DNA from: Nocardia blacklockiae
GTDB lineage: Bacteria; Actinomycetota; Actinomycetes; Mycobacteriales; Mycobacteriaceae
Assembly: GCF_015477355.1 (NCBI RefSeq)
Contig: NZ_JADLRJ010000018.1
Span: 1-64,000 of the forward strand
Reading direction: 5' to 3'
DNA length: 64,000 nucleotides
Part shown: piece after piece, positions 1 through 9,026 of the stretch
Position numbering within the stretch: position 1 is the first letter of the stretch
Layout: each line of letters begins with the position of its first letter
Translations under genes and position numbers: made by a program
The notes under the pieces: generated by a model
What the model saw: the letters and a program-made list of their open reading frames with translations, nothing else
Databases searched by the model: none
Told to the model about the DNA's origin: nothing

Positions 1-2
1 AC

Positions 3-248
3 ACGGTGGTCGGTACTCGTTATGACGAGGTGACCACGCCGTATGATCTGACGTTCCTGACGCCGGGTCCGGGTGCGACGGTTCGTAACATCACGTTGCA
101 GGACGGGTGTGAGCAGGACCTGTCCGACCATCTGACGCTGATGTATTCGCCGCGGGTCCTGTCGATCATCCTCAACACCCTGGATTCCTCGCAGCCGCTG
201 GTCTGCACCTTCAACCCCTGGTTGATCGGCGGGGGCGGCAAGCTCTGA
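3..248 (+). CDS. Lipase (class 2 family), C-terminal fragment
   Basis: This is the last 81 codons of a gene that enters from the left edge. The visible part has the ending typical of secreted class 2 triacylglycerol lipases/esterases: a GTRYDEVTTPY stretch carrying the late catalytic Asp region, then LQDGCEQDLSDHLTL with the likely catalytic His, and a short C-terminal tail with one Cys. These enzymes are alpha/beta hydrolases that cleave ester lipids outside the cell. The signal peptide and the nucleophile serine lie outside the window, so the call rests on the C-terminal motif only. It stops with TGA 232 bp before the next gene and is not obviously in an operon with it. Confidence 0.7.
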   Translation, partial: TVVGTRYDEVTTPYDLTFLTPGPGATVRNITLQDGCEQDLSDHLTLMYSPRVLSIILNTLDSSQPLVCTFNPWLIGGGGKL

Positions 249-480
249 GAACCATCCAGCCGGTGGCCGGCGGAGCGCGAGAGCCCTGATACCCCGACGC
301 GTTCCCCCGGTCACTGCCCGCCGTCACGTCCGCGCGGGTTGGGCTCGCCGGCCCAGCTCCGTTACCCGCGCGCGGCGGTCACGGACGGCGGCAACCGGCC
401 CGTCGGGCGGTGCACCCAACCCACACCGCCCGGCGGGCACCGGCCTGTCCGGCCACAGCATCAGAACAGGAGAAACCCCG

Positions 481-1491
481 ATGATCCGGAAACTACTGCG
501 CGGCAGCGTGATTCCCGCTGTTGCCGTCGCGGTCGGCGCCTTGCTGGGGGCGGCGCCGGCCGCGGCGGACGCCCCGGACGGGTCGGCGGTGACCGGCACC
601 TGGCCGGTGGACGGGCGCACCGTGCAGCTGCGCGTGCACTCGGCCGCGATGAACACCGACATCATGGTCAACGTGCAGCGCCCGGCCGACGCCGAGGCGC
701 CCGCCCCGGTCCTCTATCTGCTCAACGGCGGTGGGGGCGGGCAGGATTCGGCGACCTGGCAGCGCAACACCGACGTGCTGAACTTCCTCGCGGACAAGCA
801 GACCTACGTGGTGCAGCCGGTCGGCGGCAAATGGAGCTACTACACCGACTGGCGCGCTCCGGACCCGAAACTCGGTGTGTATAAATGGAAGACGTTCCTC
901 ACCGAGGAACTGCCGCCGCTGATCGACGCCGAATTCGCCACCACCGGCGCCAACGCGCTGGCGGGCCTGTCGACCTCGGGCACCTCGGTGCTGCAGCTGC
1001 CCATCGCCAAGCCGGGCCTGTACAAGGCGGTGGCCGCCTACAGCGGCTGCGCGCAGATCAGCGACCCGCTCGGCCGGCAGTTCGTGAAACTGTCGGTGGA
1101 GACCTGGGGCGGCGGCGACACGGTCAACATGTACGGGCCCGACAACGATCCGATGTGGGCGGACAACGATCCGTACCTGCACGCCGAGGAACTGCGCGGC
1201 CTGTCGCTGTTCATCTCCAGCGGCACCGGCGTGCCGGGGCTCTACGACGTCTACAACGGCAGCCACATGCAGCCCGGCCCGCGCGGCTACGTGAACCAGC
1301 TGCTCATCGGCGGGGTGATCGAGGCGGCCGTCGACTACTGCACGCACAACCTGCAGAACCGGCTCGGGCAGCTCGCGATCCCGGCGACCTTCGACTTCGA
1401 ACCCACCGGCACGCACTCGTGGGGGTACTGGCAGGATGCGCTGAAGCGGTCGTGGCCGGTGCTGGCCTCGGGGCTCGGCGTGCCCGCCTGA
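481..1491 (+). CDS. Secreted mycolyltransferase-like esterase (antigen 85 / esterase D family)
   Basis: A 336-residue protein with a Sec signal peptide (positive start, hydrophobic core to about residue 26, AAADA cleavage region). The body is an esterase-type alpha/beta hydrolase: LLNGGGGG at about 80-87 fits the oxyanion-side loop, GLS at 162-164 places the nucleophile Ser164, and GTHSW near the end gives His312. Glu281 is a plausible third member by order. Family proteins of mycolata move mycolic acids onto trehalose or arabinogalactan at the cell envelope; mycolyl transfer itself is inferred, since simple esterases share the fold. The ATG at 481 has a purine-rich stretch (ACAGGAGAAAC) just upstream. 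It appears to be a single-gene unit. Confidence 0.8.
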   Translation: MIRKLLRGSVIPAVAVAVGALLGAAPAAADAPDGSAVTGTWPVDGRTVQLRVHSAAMNTDIMVNVQRPADAEAPAPVLYLLNGGGGGQDSATWQRNTDVLNFLADKQTYVVQPVGGKWSYYTDWRAPDPKLGVYKWKTFLTEELPPLIDAEFATTGANALAGLSTSGTSVLQLPIAKPGLYKAVAAYSGCAQISDPLGRQFVKLSVETWGGGDTVNMYGPDNDPMWADNDPYLHAEELRGLSLFISSGTGVPGLYDVYNGSHMQPGPRGYVNQLLIGGVIEAAVDYCTHNLQNRLGQLAIPATFDFEPTGTHSWGYWQDALKRSWPVLASGLGVPA

Positions 1492-1646
1492 CCCGGCGCC
1501 TGCCCGGGACCGCTGCGGAATGGTCGTAGACTTTCCGTCGTACAGCCGAGCCAACGAGAGTGACAAGGCGGTCGAGCGGTGCAGATGATGCGGCTAGCGG
1601 GCATCGGAACAACAGTGGACATCGAAGCGCCGCGCGGGAGCGCGCG

Positions 1647-3029
1647 GTGACGGCCGGCGCGGTCGAGACCGAGACCGCCCCGGCCGCCGACGCCCGGCGC
1701 CCGGCGCTGGAGAAGTTCGGCTTCTCCGAATTCCGGCGGACCGCCGTGATCGGCAGCGTGCTGGGCGCGTCGGTGACCCGGCGCGTGGTGCGCGGCGGGC
1801 TGCGCCGCCCGAAGCGGCGGCAGGCCATGGCCGACGGCATGGTCGACGGGTTCGAGACGCTGGGCCCGATGTTCGTCAAGCTCGGTCAGTTGATCGCCTC
1901 CGCGCCGGCGTCGTTCCCGCGCGAGCTGGCCGACGCCTGCCTGCGCTGCCTCGACGACGTGCCGCCGTTCCCCGCGGTCGACGCGCGCGCCATCGTCGAG
2001 GCCGATCTCGGGCGGCCGATCGCCGAGCTGTTCCGCGAGTTCGACGACGAGCCGCTGTCGGCGGCGTCGGTGGCGCAGGTGCACTCCTGCGTGCTCGCCG
2101 ACGGGCGGCCGGCCGTGGTGAAGGTGCAGCGGCCCGACATCGCGCGCCGCATGATCGTCGACCTGCGCGCGGCCTACCGGCTCGCGGGGCTGCTGCAGAA
2201 GCGGTCGGAGAACGCGCGGATCGCCAACGCCGAAGGCGTGGTGCGCGACCTGTACGAGACCACGGTCGCCGAACTGGACTTCCGCAACGAGGCCGACAAC
2301 CAGACCCGCGCCCGCGCGCATCTGCGGGCCTTCGGCGACAACGCGCATGTCGTTGTGCCGGAAGTGTATTGGGACTACTGCGGCCCGCGCGTGCTGTGCA
2401 TGGAACGGATGCGCGGGATGCCGCTGGACCGCTTCGACGACATCCGCGCCGTGCACCCGGACCCGGAGCTGCTGATCCGGCGGCTGGTGAAGGCGTGGGT
2501 GGAAAGCGTTGTGGTGCACGGGCTCTTCCACGGCGACGTGCACGCCGGCAACCTGTGGCTGCTCGACGACGGCCGCGCGGCCATGCTCGACTTCGGCATC
2601 GTCGGGAAGATGACCCCGCAGTGGCGCGCGTTCGTGGGCGCGCTGTTCCACGCCAGCGCGATCGACGGCGACTTCCGGCCGGTCGCGCGGGCGCTGCGGG
2701 AGCTGGACCTGGTCGACGGCGAATCCGGCGACGACGCCACCATCGGCCGGCAGCTCGCGACGGCGCTGGCGCCGGTGCTGTCGGGCAAGCTCGCGCAGCT
2801 CGACATGGGCAAGGTCGCGGCGCGCCTGGTGGAGTTCGGCAAGCGGCGCGGGGCGTCCGGGCCCGAGCAGCTCATCCTCATGGGCAAGCAGCTCGGCTAC
2901 TTCGAGCGCTACGCGGTGGCGCTGGCGCCCGGCTGGCGGCTGGGGCAGGACCTCTACCTGTTCCGCAACATCTTCCCCGAGGAGGTGGCCACCAAGGCCG
3001 CTCAGCAGGGGATTACGCTGCCGGACTGA
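1647..3029 (+). CDS. ABC1/UbiB (AarF-ADCK) family atypical kinase
   Basis: A 460-residue protein of the UbiB/ADCK family. All family marks are visible: KLGQ at 78-81 (the KxGQ motif that occludes the active site), the Ala-rich AASVAQVH at 139-146 replacing a P-loop, VVKVQ with Lys159, HGDVHAGN at 295-302 and DFG at 315-317. These proteins have ATPase or small-molecule kinase activity linked to quinone or isoprenoid lipid handling; the role in actinobacteria is not settled. The GTG at 1647 is chosen because CGGGAG lies six bases before it. An in-frame GTG at 1560 would add 29 residues and sits about 28 bp after a TAGACT -10-like hexamer (1527-1532), so it cannot be excluded. Confidence 0.85.
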   Translation: MTAGAVETETAPAADARRPALEKFGFSEFRRTAVIGSVLGASVTRRVVRGGLRRPKRRQAMADGMVDGFETLGPMFVKLGQLIASAPASFPRELADACLRCLDDVPPFPAVDARAIVEADLGRPIAELFREFDDEPLSAASVAQVHSCVLADGRPAVVKVQRPDIARRMIVDLRAAYRLAGLLQKRSENARIANAEGVVRDLYETTVAELDFRNEADNQTRARAHLRAFGDNAHVVVPEVYWDYCGPRVLCMERMRGMPLDRFDDIRAVHPDPELLIRRLVKAWVESVVVHGLFHGDVHAGNLWLLDDGRAAMLDFGIVGKMTPQWRAFVGALFHASAIDGDFRPVARALRELDLVDGESGDDATIGRQLATALAPVLSGKLAQLDMGKVAARLVEFGKRRGASGPEQLILMGKQLGYFERYAVALAPGWRLGQDLYLFRNIFPEEVATKAAQQGITLPD

Positions 3030-3074
3030 AATCGCCGCCGCGAGAAGGTGTTTCGCGGTTTCCGGTGCGGATCG

Positions 3075-3755
3075 TCAGTCGACGAATTCGCGGTCGCCGT
3101 ACCGGATCGCGGCCGGGTCCCACGCCGCGCCGAGCGCGGTGACGAACCGCTGGACCAGCGGCAGGTCGGCGAGGTCGGCGATCAGGATCAGGGTGCCGTC
3201 CTCGGTGACCGAGCCGCCCACCAGACGGTCGCGTGCCTGCGGGTCGGCGACCAGGGCGTCGTGGAAGCGGGTCACGTCGATGCCCGGGACCTCGACGGTG
3301 ACGGCGTCGCGCGCGGGGGAGTCGGCGGGCAGCGGCTCGAAGGTCAGCACGGACTCCTGCCGGAACCGCGCGCGCACCTCCTCGGCGACCTGCCGCAGCT
3401 CCGGTCCCGCCACACAGGCCAGCCGGAACTCGCGCGACCGTTCGTAGGTGGCGCGCTGCTGCGTCTCCGACCAGAACACGCCGCTGACGAGCGTGGACCC
3501 GACCGGCAGCGTGAGATGCCGCAGCGCGATCCCGTCGACCTGGAACTCGAAGGCCTCCAACCGATTTCGCAGCCGCTCGTCCCCCGGATCGGTGATGGTG
3601 GCGGTGTTGTCGGTGGCGAACAGCTCCGCCTCCGGCCGCAGCGGATCCCCCGCCGCGCAATCCCCCGGCCCCGCCTGCGCCGGCCCCGCCGCCGTACCCA
3701 TCCCCACCGAAACAACCAGTGCCGCACCAACTCCAGCAACCCGCACGCCGTTCAT
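3075..3755 (-). CDS. Secreted hypothetical protein
   Basis: A 226-residue protein with a clear signal peptide: MNGVRVAGVGAALVVSVGMG followed by an AQAGP cleavage region. The mature part begins with a short segment containing a Cys (GDCAAG), has a second Cys near the middle (RLACVAG), and is otherwise an acidic alpha/beta-looking domain without motifs I recognise. The ATG at 3755 is supported by GAGGGAGG six bases upstream; longer in-frame versions would lack a signal peptide. It converges on the UbiB-family gene (45 bp between stops) and diverges from the repeat protein at 4090. Function unknown; the export signal is the only firm inference. Confidence 0.7.
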   Translation of the reverse strand: MNGVRVAGVGAALVVSVGMGTAAGPAQAGPGDCAAGDPLRPEAELFATDNTATITDPGDERLRNRLEAFEFQVDGIALRHLTLPVGSTLVSGVFWSETQQRATYERSREFRLACVAGPELRQVAEEVRARFRQESVLTFEPLPADSPARDAVTVEVPGIDVTRFHDALVADPQARDRLVGGSVTEDGTLILIADLADLPLVQRFVTALGAAWDPAAIRYGDREFVD

Positions 3756-4089
3756 ACGCCCTCCCTCGCCGCCCTGCCCGGAATACGCTCGCCCGCGGCA
3801 CGCCACTCCACCACGCATCCCGCAAGCGTGCCCCGATAGTAGAACGCACGCCCTCCCGCCACGCCACACTCCGGATCCCGGCGCACTGAATCGCCATCAC
3901 CGCACCCCCGTCATCCCGGCACGCTTTTGGCCGGGATCCCCGCACCCACCGAGCCGAACCCTCGCAAACCGGACCACCACACCCGCGGGACGCGCGACCA
4001 TACGCCGGGAACCACCGTTCCCCGACCGCGCCGGAATATGCTCGCAGCGAGCCGGCGACCACCCGGCGATCACCGAAAGGGCATGCCGC
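3756..4089. promoter_or_regulatory. 334-bp divergent intergenic region with a repeated GGAATAYGCTCGC element
   Basis: The gap between two divergent genes holds no credible gene. CCGGAATACGCTCGC (about 3778-3792) and CCGGAATATGCTCGC (about 4031-4045) differ at one base and lie close to each gene start. The right copy contains TATGCT, a fair -10 hexamer for the gene at 4090; the left copy read on the minus strand contains TATTCC. A shared regulator or shared promoter architecture is possible but unproven. Confidence 0.3.
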
Positions 4090-4518
4090 ATGACCGAGAT
4101 CGACCTGACCGAGCTGCGCGCACGGGCGGCCGGCGGGGACAGCGACGCGATCGCCGCACTCATCGAGTCGGCCGCCGAGCGGGAGGACCTGGCGGAACTG
4201 CGGGAGTGGGCCGACCGCGGCAATCCCGACGCCGTCGACCACCTGCTCCAGCTGGCGAGCGAGCGCGACGACGTCGAGGAACTGCGCCGCCTGGCCGACC
4301 GCGGCAGCCGCGACGCCGTCGACGAGCTGATCGAGCTGGCCGTCGAGCGCGGCGACATGGGCGAGCTGCGGCGCTGGGCCGATCAGGGCAACACCGACGC
4401 CGTCGACGAACTCGTCCAGCTGGCCGCCGACCAGGGCGACCTCATCGAGCTGCGCCGCCTGGCCGCCGGCGGCAACCGCGACGCCGCCGACGCCCTGGCC
4501 GAACTCACCTCCGACTAG
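4090..4518 (+). CDS. 28-residue helical repeat protein, unknown function
   Basis: A 142-residue protein built almost wholly from five tandem 28-residue units. Each has the pattern xELRRxADxGNxDAVDxLxxLAxExxD, starting at about residues 7, 35, 63, 91 and 119; the last is shortened to 24 residues. Each unit should form a helix pair, so the protein is predicted to be a small alpha-solenoid (HEAT/TPR/Sel1-like) made for protein contacts. It has no signal peptide, membrane segment or Cys. The ATG at 4090 follows GAAAGGG with nine bases spacing. It converges on the acyl-CoA dehydrogenase gene with 7 bp between them. I do not recognise a named family. Confidence 0.75.
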   Translation: MTEIDLTELRARAAGGDSDAIAALIESAAEREDLAELREWADRGNPDAVDHLLQLASERDDVEELRRLADRGSRDAVDELIELAVERGDMGELRRWADQGNTDAVDELVQLAADQGDLIELRRLAAGGNRDAADALAELTSD

Positions 4519-4525
4519 CGCCCGC

Positions 4526-5671
4526 TCAGAGGCTGCGGCCGATGATCACCTTCATGATCTCGTTGGTGCCGCCGTAGATCTTCTGGATGCGGGCGTCGGT
4601 GAACGCGCGCGAGATCGGGTATTCGGCCATGTAGCCGTAGCCGCCGAACAGTTGCAGGCATTCGTCGGCGACGCGGCACTGCTGCTCGGTGAGCCACCAC
4701 TTCGCCTTGGCGGCGGTCGGGACGTCCAGCTCGCCGCGCAGGTGCTTGGCGATGCAGTCGTCGGTGAACGCCCACGCCACGCTCTTGATGGTGTCGCACT
4801 CGGCGAGCACGAACTGGGTGTTCTGGAACTTGAAGATCGGCTTGCCGAACGCCTCGCGCTCCTTGGTGTAGGCGAGCGTCAGCTCCACCGACTTCTCGAT
4901 GGCCCCGGCCGCGGCGACCGCGAGGATCAGCCGCTCCTGCGGGAGCTGCTGCATCATCTGGATGAAGCCGAGGCCCTCGGCGGTGCCGAGCAGATTCGAT
5001 TTCGGCACCCGCACGCCGTCGAAGAACAGCTCGCAGGTGTCCTGCCCGTGCTGGCCCACCTTCTCCAGGTTGCGGCCGCGCCGGAAGCCGTCGCGGGTGG
5101 TCTCCACCGCGATCAACGAAACGCTGTCCGCCCCTTTGCCTTCGCCGGTCTTGGCCGCCACCAGCACCAGGTCGGCGAGCAGGCCGTTGGAGATGAAGGT
5201 CTTGGCGCCGTCGATGACGTAGTCGTCGCCGTCCGCGACCGCCCGGGTGCGGATGTTCTGCAGGTCCGAGCCCGTGCCCGGCTCGGTCATCGCGATCGCC
5301 CCGACGATCTCGCCGCTGGCCATCTTCGGCAGCCAGGTCCGCTTCTGCTCCTCGGTCCCGTAGGCGTTGAGGTAGTGCGCGACGATCGTGGAGTGCACCG
5401 GATTGCCCAGGCTCGGCGCCAGCGCCCGGGTCTGCTCGATCGCCACCACGGCCTCGTGCGCGAAAGTGCCGCCGCCCCCGCCGTATTCCTCCGGGATGCT
5501 CAGGCACAGCAGCCCGACCTCGCCGGCCTTGTTCCAGATCTCGCGGTCCACGTGGTGCTGGCGTCCCCACCGGTCCTCGTTCGGGGCGCACTCCTTCTCG
5601 AAGAACCGGCGCGCCAGGTCGGCCAGCGCGTCCAGATCCTCGTCCATCCACGGGGAACGGTGCAAAGACAC
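4526..5671 (-). CDS. Acyl-CoA dehydrogenase
   Basis: A 381-residue flavoenzyme of the acyl-CoA dehydrogenase family, the usual length for the short-chain-type enzymes. It introduces the alpha-beta double bond into acyl-CoA esters, passing electrons through FAD to ETF. Visible signatures are [10 protein letters not shown] (FAD/substrate region, about 127-136), the LFGGYGY block and [10 protein letters not shown] near the end with Glu371 as the likely catalytic base. The upstream gene on the same strand is an AraC-type regulator 100 bp away, a frequent pairing for catabolic genes in mycobacteria and Nocardia. Substrate chain length or branching cannot be read from the sequence. Start chosen at the ATG at 5671. 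Confidence 0.9.
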   Translation of the reverse strand: MSLHRSPWMDEDLDALADLARRFFEKECAPNEDRWGRQHHVDREIWNKAGEVGLLCLSIPEEYGGGGGTFAHEAVVAIEQTRALAPSLGNPVHSTIVAHYLNAYGTEEQKRTWLPKMASGEIVGAIAMTEPGTGSDLQNIRTRAVADGDDYVIDGAKTFISNGLLADLVLVAAKTGEGKGADSVSLIAVETTRDGFRRGRNLEKVGQHGQDTCELFFDGVRVPKSNLLGTAEGLGFIQMMQQLPQERLILAVAAAGAIEKSVELTLAYTKEREAFGKPIFKFQNTQFVLAECDTIKSVAWAFTDDCIAKHLRGELDVPTAAKAKWWLTEQQCRVADECLQLFGGYGYMAEYPISRAFTDARIQKIYGGTNEIMKVIIGRSL

Positions 5672-5771
5672 TACGGAACTCCTCTGTTCGTCGGTGTGTC
5701 TTCGATGCTGTACGGGCCGCTCGCGGGTGCCTATGACCGCAGCGCTCGTTTCCTTGACCGGACCGCTCGAG

Positions 5772-6800
5772 TCACGCCGTTTCGGGCCGGTCGGGGGCGC
5801 CGCGCTGGTACGAGCCGGGCGGGCTGCCGGTCCAGCGGCGGAACGCGCGGGAGAACGCGCTCGGTTCGGAGAAGCCCAGGCGCCGGGAGAGCGCGGTCAT
5901 GGTCTCCTCGCCGCGGACCAGGCTCGCGATCGCCGCGTCGCGCAGGATCTGCTCGCGGATCTCGCGGGCGGAGGTGTGCTCCTCGCGCAGTTTGCGGCGC
6001 AGCGTCGACGGGCTCATCGCCAGTTCCGCGGCGATCTCGTCGAGCGTCGGCCACGCGCCGGTGCGGCCGGGCTCGAGCAGGCGGCGCACCTGGGCGCTCA
6101 GCGAGACCGAGGAGTGCCGCCGGCCGATCACCGCCGACGGGGCGTCGCGCAGGAAGGCCAGCAGGTCGTCCTCGTCGCGCACCAGCGGGGCAGTCAGTTC
6201 CGCGGCGTCGAACACCAGCGCGGGCGCGGGCGCCGAGAACACTACGGGCGCACCGAAAATGAGGTCGTAGTCGTCGAGACCCGAAGGGGGATAGGGTACC
6301 TCGACGCGGCGCAGCAGGATCCGCCCGCCGGCCGCCCAGCTCAGGAAGCGGTGGGTCACGGTGAGCATGGTGTCGATGATCAGCCCGACCGGGTTCCGCA
6401 CGCCGGCGAGATCGTAGGACAGCCGCGCCTCCCCGTCGGCGACGGTGAGCGTCAGCGGCGGGAACCCGGGCAGCGACCGGCGGAAGCCGATGAACCGCCG
6501 GATCGCCGCGCCCACGTCGGCGGCACCGATCAGCGCGAAGCACACCAGCCGGAAGGTGCCGCGCGGCATGGGATGCGTTCCCAGCCCGAACAATTCGTCG
6601 TCGGTGGCGCGCCAGAGCCGCTGCACCATGCGCACGGTCTGATCCACGGTGACGCGGGAACGGCCCTCCGCGAGCAGTTCCGGGGAGATCCCGGCCGCGC
6701 CGAGCATGTCGGCGACGTCCCAGCCGCGGGCCTCGGCGAGTTCGACCATGGTCAGCACCCGCGCGATGGGCAGCGTGTATCCGGCATCGGTCGAGGTCAC
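5772..6800 (-). CDS. AraC-family transcriptional regulator
   Basis: A 342-residue regulator. The first roughly 200 residues match the arabinose-binding-like ligand domain seen in mycobacterial AraC proteins of the Arabinose_bd type (segments HPMPRGTFRLVCFALIGA and FIGFRRSLPG are typical). The C-terminal 100 residues hold two helix-turn-helix units: DEIAAELAMSPSTLRRKL at about 255-272 and LSRRLGFSEPSAFSRAFRRW at about 307-326, followed by the usual GSPPGSYQ tail. It lies directly upstream of the acyl-CoA dehydrogenase on the same strand and probably controls it, in response to a lipid-like or aromatic effector. The effector is not known. Confidence 0.87.
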   Translation of the reverse strand: MTSTDAGYTLPIARVLTMVELAEARGWDVADMLGAAGISPELLAEGRSRVTVDQTVRMVQRLWRATDDELFGLGTHPMPRGTFRLVCFALIGAADVGAAIRRFIGFRRSLPGFPPLTLTVADGEARLSYDLAGVRNPVGLIIDTMLTVTHRFLSWAAGGRILLRRVEVPYPPSGLDDYDLIFGAPVVFSAPAPALVFDAAELTAPLVRDEDDLLAFLRDAPSAVIGRRHSSVSLSAQVRRLLEPGRTGAWPTLDEIAAELAMSPSTLRRKLREEHTSAREIREQILRDAAIASLVRGEETMTALSRRLGFSEPSAFSRAFRRWTGSPPGSYQRGAPDRPETA

Positions 6801-6848
6801 CCGCAGACGGTAGCAATCCGGGCGGCGCGGGAGACCGGCCGCGGCCGG

Positions 6849-7727
6849 TCACCGATCCGTGCCGAGGACCTCCTCGACGGAGCCGGCGTCGAGCGCCCGG
6901 TCCAGCCAGGTGTCGAGCAGCGCGATGTCCTCGCAGGCGGTGATGCGGTCGCGGGCGTGGTCGGGCACCGGGATGCCGCGCCGGGCGAGGACGCGCAGGA
7001 TGCTGCCCGCGACCCCTTGCAGACGGCCCTCGGCCCGCAGCAGCCGGGAGGACTCCGAGCGGAAGAACGACAGATCGGTCATCAACTCTCTCCAGATCCG
7101 GGCGGCCGGGGCGGCGCCCAGGCCGAGTTCGACGAGTTCGGCGAAGACCGCGCGATCGGTCTCGTCGCCGACCTGCCGCAGCGCGCCGGCCAGCGCCTTC
7201 AAGATCTCGCGGACGCGAGGGTGCCGGGCGTGCGCGACCGCAGAGAGCGCGGCCAGCGGAATGTCGGCCGCGGCCACCCGGGCGTCGGTCAGCGCCGGGA
7301 GCGTGTGCGGGCCCAGCACCATGGGGCGCACGGTGAGGCTGGGCCACACCGGAAGTCCGAGCGTCGGCGGCCGGGCGGCCCACAGCGCGGTCACCCGGTC
7401 GTGGCAGACCACCAGCAGGACTACGGGCATCCGGTGCTTGCGATGCGCGTGGGCGACGAGCTGCGCCCACGCCGCCGGTTTCTCCGGATCGTCGCGGGCC
7501 TGCCCCTCCACCAGCAGCAGATACTTTCCCTCGGCCGTGCCGACCCGCAGCAAACTGTCGGAGCGGCGTTCCAGGGGCTCGAAGTCGTTGCGGTCCAACG
7601 GCATCAGATCCACCGACACGGGATCGGGGAACGGCAGGCCCAGGGCCCGGAAGGCGCGAGCGAAGGCGCCGGGGTCGTCCCGGAGGATCCGGTGCATCGC
7701 CTCGTGGCGGGAGCTGACCATGCGCAC
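6849..7727 (-). CDS. Rpn/PD-(D/E)XK-like nuclease-family protein
   Basis: A 292-residue cytoplasmic protein. The N-terminal half has the arrangement of Rpn/transposase_31-like PD-(D/E)XK nuclease proteins common in actinomycetes: Asp57 in RRSDSLLRV, then YLLLVEGQ giving Glu74-x-Gln76, then an alternating strand-helix segment through VVLLVVCHD. The C-terminal half is helical (FAELVELGL, SESSRLLRAEGR), as in Rpn-like families. Such proteins are linked to DNA cleavage or recombination, but the Gln in place of the usual Lys leaves catalysis uncertain. It stands alone, between the AraC gene and the YCII gene. Confidence 0.55.
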   Translation of the reverse strand: MRMVSSRHEAMHRILRDDPGAFARAFRALGLPFPDPVSVDLMPLDRNDFEPLERRSDSLLRVGTAEGKYLLLVEGQARDDPEKPAAWAQLVAHAHRKHRMPVVLLVVCHDRVTALWAARPPTLGLPVWPSLTVRPMVLGPHTLPALTDARVAAADIPLAALSAVAHARHPRVREILKALAGALRQVGDETDRAVFAELVELGLGAAPAARIWRELMTDLSFFRSESSRLLRAEGRLQGVAGSILRVLARRGIPVPDHARDRITACEDIALLDTWLDRALDAGSVEEVLGTDR

Positions 7728-7773
7728 GAGGATAGCTCGAGAATCGAAAATATGTTCGAACGAATCGGGTGGT

Positions 7774-8112
7774 TCAGCCGGGGAGGGTGTCGCCGGGGAA
7801 GCCGTGGCACGGATGGACGTCGCAGCGCATCATTCCGGCGCGGACGCACGGGTCGGCGGCCATGATCTCCGCGGCCTGCTCGGCCGGCACGGTCATGATC
7901 GCGACGCCCGCCACGGTGTCGGAGGCGACCGGGCAGAGCACGGCGATCACCCCGTCGGCGCGAAGCGACACCATGCGCCGCTGATGTTCGAGTTCGATCG
8001 CGTCCGCGCCGTCCATGGTCCGTTCCGGTGTCCACTGGAGCAGTGCCAGGCTGTACGGTTTCGCGGTCGAGGCCAGGGCCTGAATCTGTTCGTCGGTCAC
8101 GGTGGTGCTCAT
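7774..8112 (-). CDS. YCII-like domain protein
   Basis: A 112-residue single-domain protein of the YCII/DGPF ferredoxin-like fold. Features are the YSLALLQW first strand, the EHQRRMVSLRADGVIAVLCPV segment typical of YciI-related proteins, and a TVPAEQAAEIMAADPCVRAGMM helix-strand unit. Members act as small enzymes or stability factors; none is well defined here. It has a good ATG with GAGGAGA just upstream. It sits 43 bp downstream of the stop of the unknown gene at 8156-8995 on the same strand, so the two may be co-transcribed. Confidence 0.7.
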   Translation of the reverse strand: MSTTVTDEQIQALASTAKPYSLALLQWTPERTMDGADAIELEHQRRMVSLRADGVIAVLCPVASDTVAGVAIMTVPAEQAAEIMAADPCVRAGMMRCDVHPCHGFPGDTLPG

Positions 8113-8155
8113 GATGTCTCCTCGTTCCGGATGCGCCGCTGCGGGCGGAATCGAT

Positions 8156-8995
8156 CTATTTCCCGGTGACCAGTGTGGTCGGCAGGCGGGTGTCCTCGAC
8201 CGCGGCGGGTCGTTTCAGGTCGTGCGCCAAGGCGGCCAACGCGAGCAGGTCCCAGGCGATGGGACGGCGGCGTGGGGCGTCGTCCAGGGCCGCGGCGAAT
8301 TCCGGGGTGGGGTCCGCTCCGGCGGCCAGGCGTCGCACGATGCGCACCGCCGGTGTGCGCGGGGTGTCGTCGGGCGCCTGGTCCAGTCGTTCGAGCGCGG
8401 GCGGAAGCAGTTCGGCCACAGTGGCTTTCACCTGTTTGTTGCGCGGCCATCGGGCACGTTGCACGAGGGCGGCCAGGACGGTCGCGTACGCGAGCGGCAC
8501 CCGCGTGGGCTCGGGGTCGTCAGGGGTCCACAGGCGCGGGTGGTACATCAGGTAGAACTGGCTGCGCAGGTAGTGGTCACAGGTGCCGCTGCGGGACACG
8601 AGGGTCGCTTCGAAGGCCTCGAGCCAATCGTGGATCGACGGGGTGCCGAGGTCCGGGTCGGGCGGGGCGGCGACCGACATGCGCAGCAGCGGCAGATCGC
8701 ATTTCGCCTTGTCCGAGGTGTGTCGCAGCCGTGCCCCGAAGTACGAGGACAGCGCGTTCGCGAAGGTCTGGGTCGCCGGGACGGCGTGCGGATGGGTCAG
8801 GGCGGGATTCTCTGTGGCCAACCCGTCGATGTAGTCGCGCAGCGCGTCCGCCAGCGGCGGCAGTCCCACCGCGCCCGTCCGGTTCGCCGCGGCCGCCGCC
8901 CGCTCCACGGCGGCGAACAGCCCGCCCGTCTCGGGACAATGCGAGTGCGGGCCGCTCGCCGCCGAATTCGATGTTTGCCGACTGGACACGGCCAC
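8156..8995 (-). CDS. Hypothetical protein, unknown function
   Basis: A 279-residue soluble protein with no signal peptide or membrane segment. It is Ala- and Leu-rich and probably mostly helical (LFAAVERAAAAANRTG, LADALRDYIDGLA, YATVLAALVQRARWP). A central part has CDLPLLRM and YLRSQFYLMYHPRLWTP with conserved-looking aromatics. I cannot assign a family. Codon-position GC and length support a real gene, and it lies in a same-strand run with the YCII gene. The assigned start has no strong ribosome site, so the N-terminal 10-20 residues are uncertain. Confidence 0.6.
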   Translation of the reverse strand: MAVSSRQTSNSAASGPHSHCPETGGLFAAVERAAAAANRTGAVGLPPLADALRDYIDGLATENPALTHPHAVPATQTFANALSSYFGARLRHTSDKAKCDLPLLRMSVAAPPDPDLGTPSIHDWLEAFEATLVSRSGTCDHYLRSQFYLMYHPRLWTPDDPEPTRVPLAYATVLAALVQRARWPRNKQVKATVAELLPPALERLDQAPDDTPRTPAVRIVRRLAAGADPTPEFAAALDDAPRRRPIAWDLLALAALAHDLKRPAAVEDTRLPTTLVTGK

Positions 8996-9026
8996 GAGCC
9001 TAGAAGACGTTCGGCGGAGCGCCCGT

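Noticed and set aside
493-1566. Long open frame on the minus strand across the mycolyltransferase-like gene
   Set aside because: It mirrors a gene with a signal peptide and catalytic motifs; the reverse product is Arg/Gly/Ala-rich with no motifs, as expected from GC-rich codon bias.
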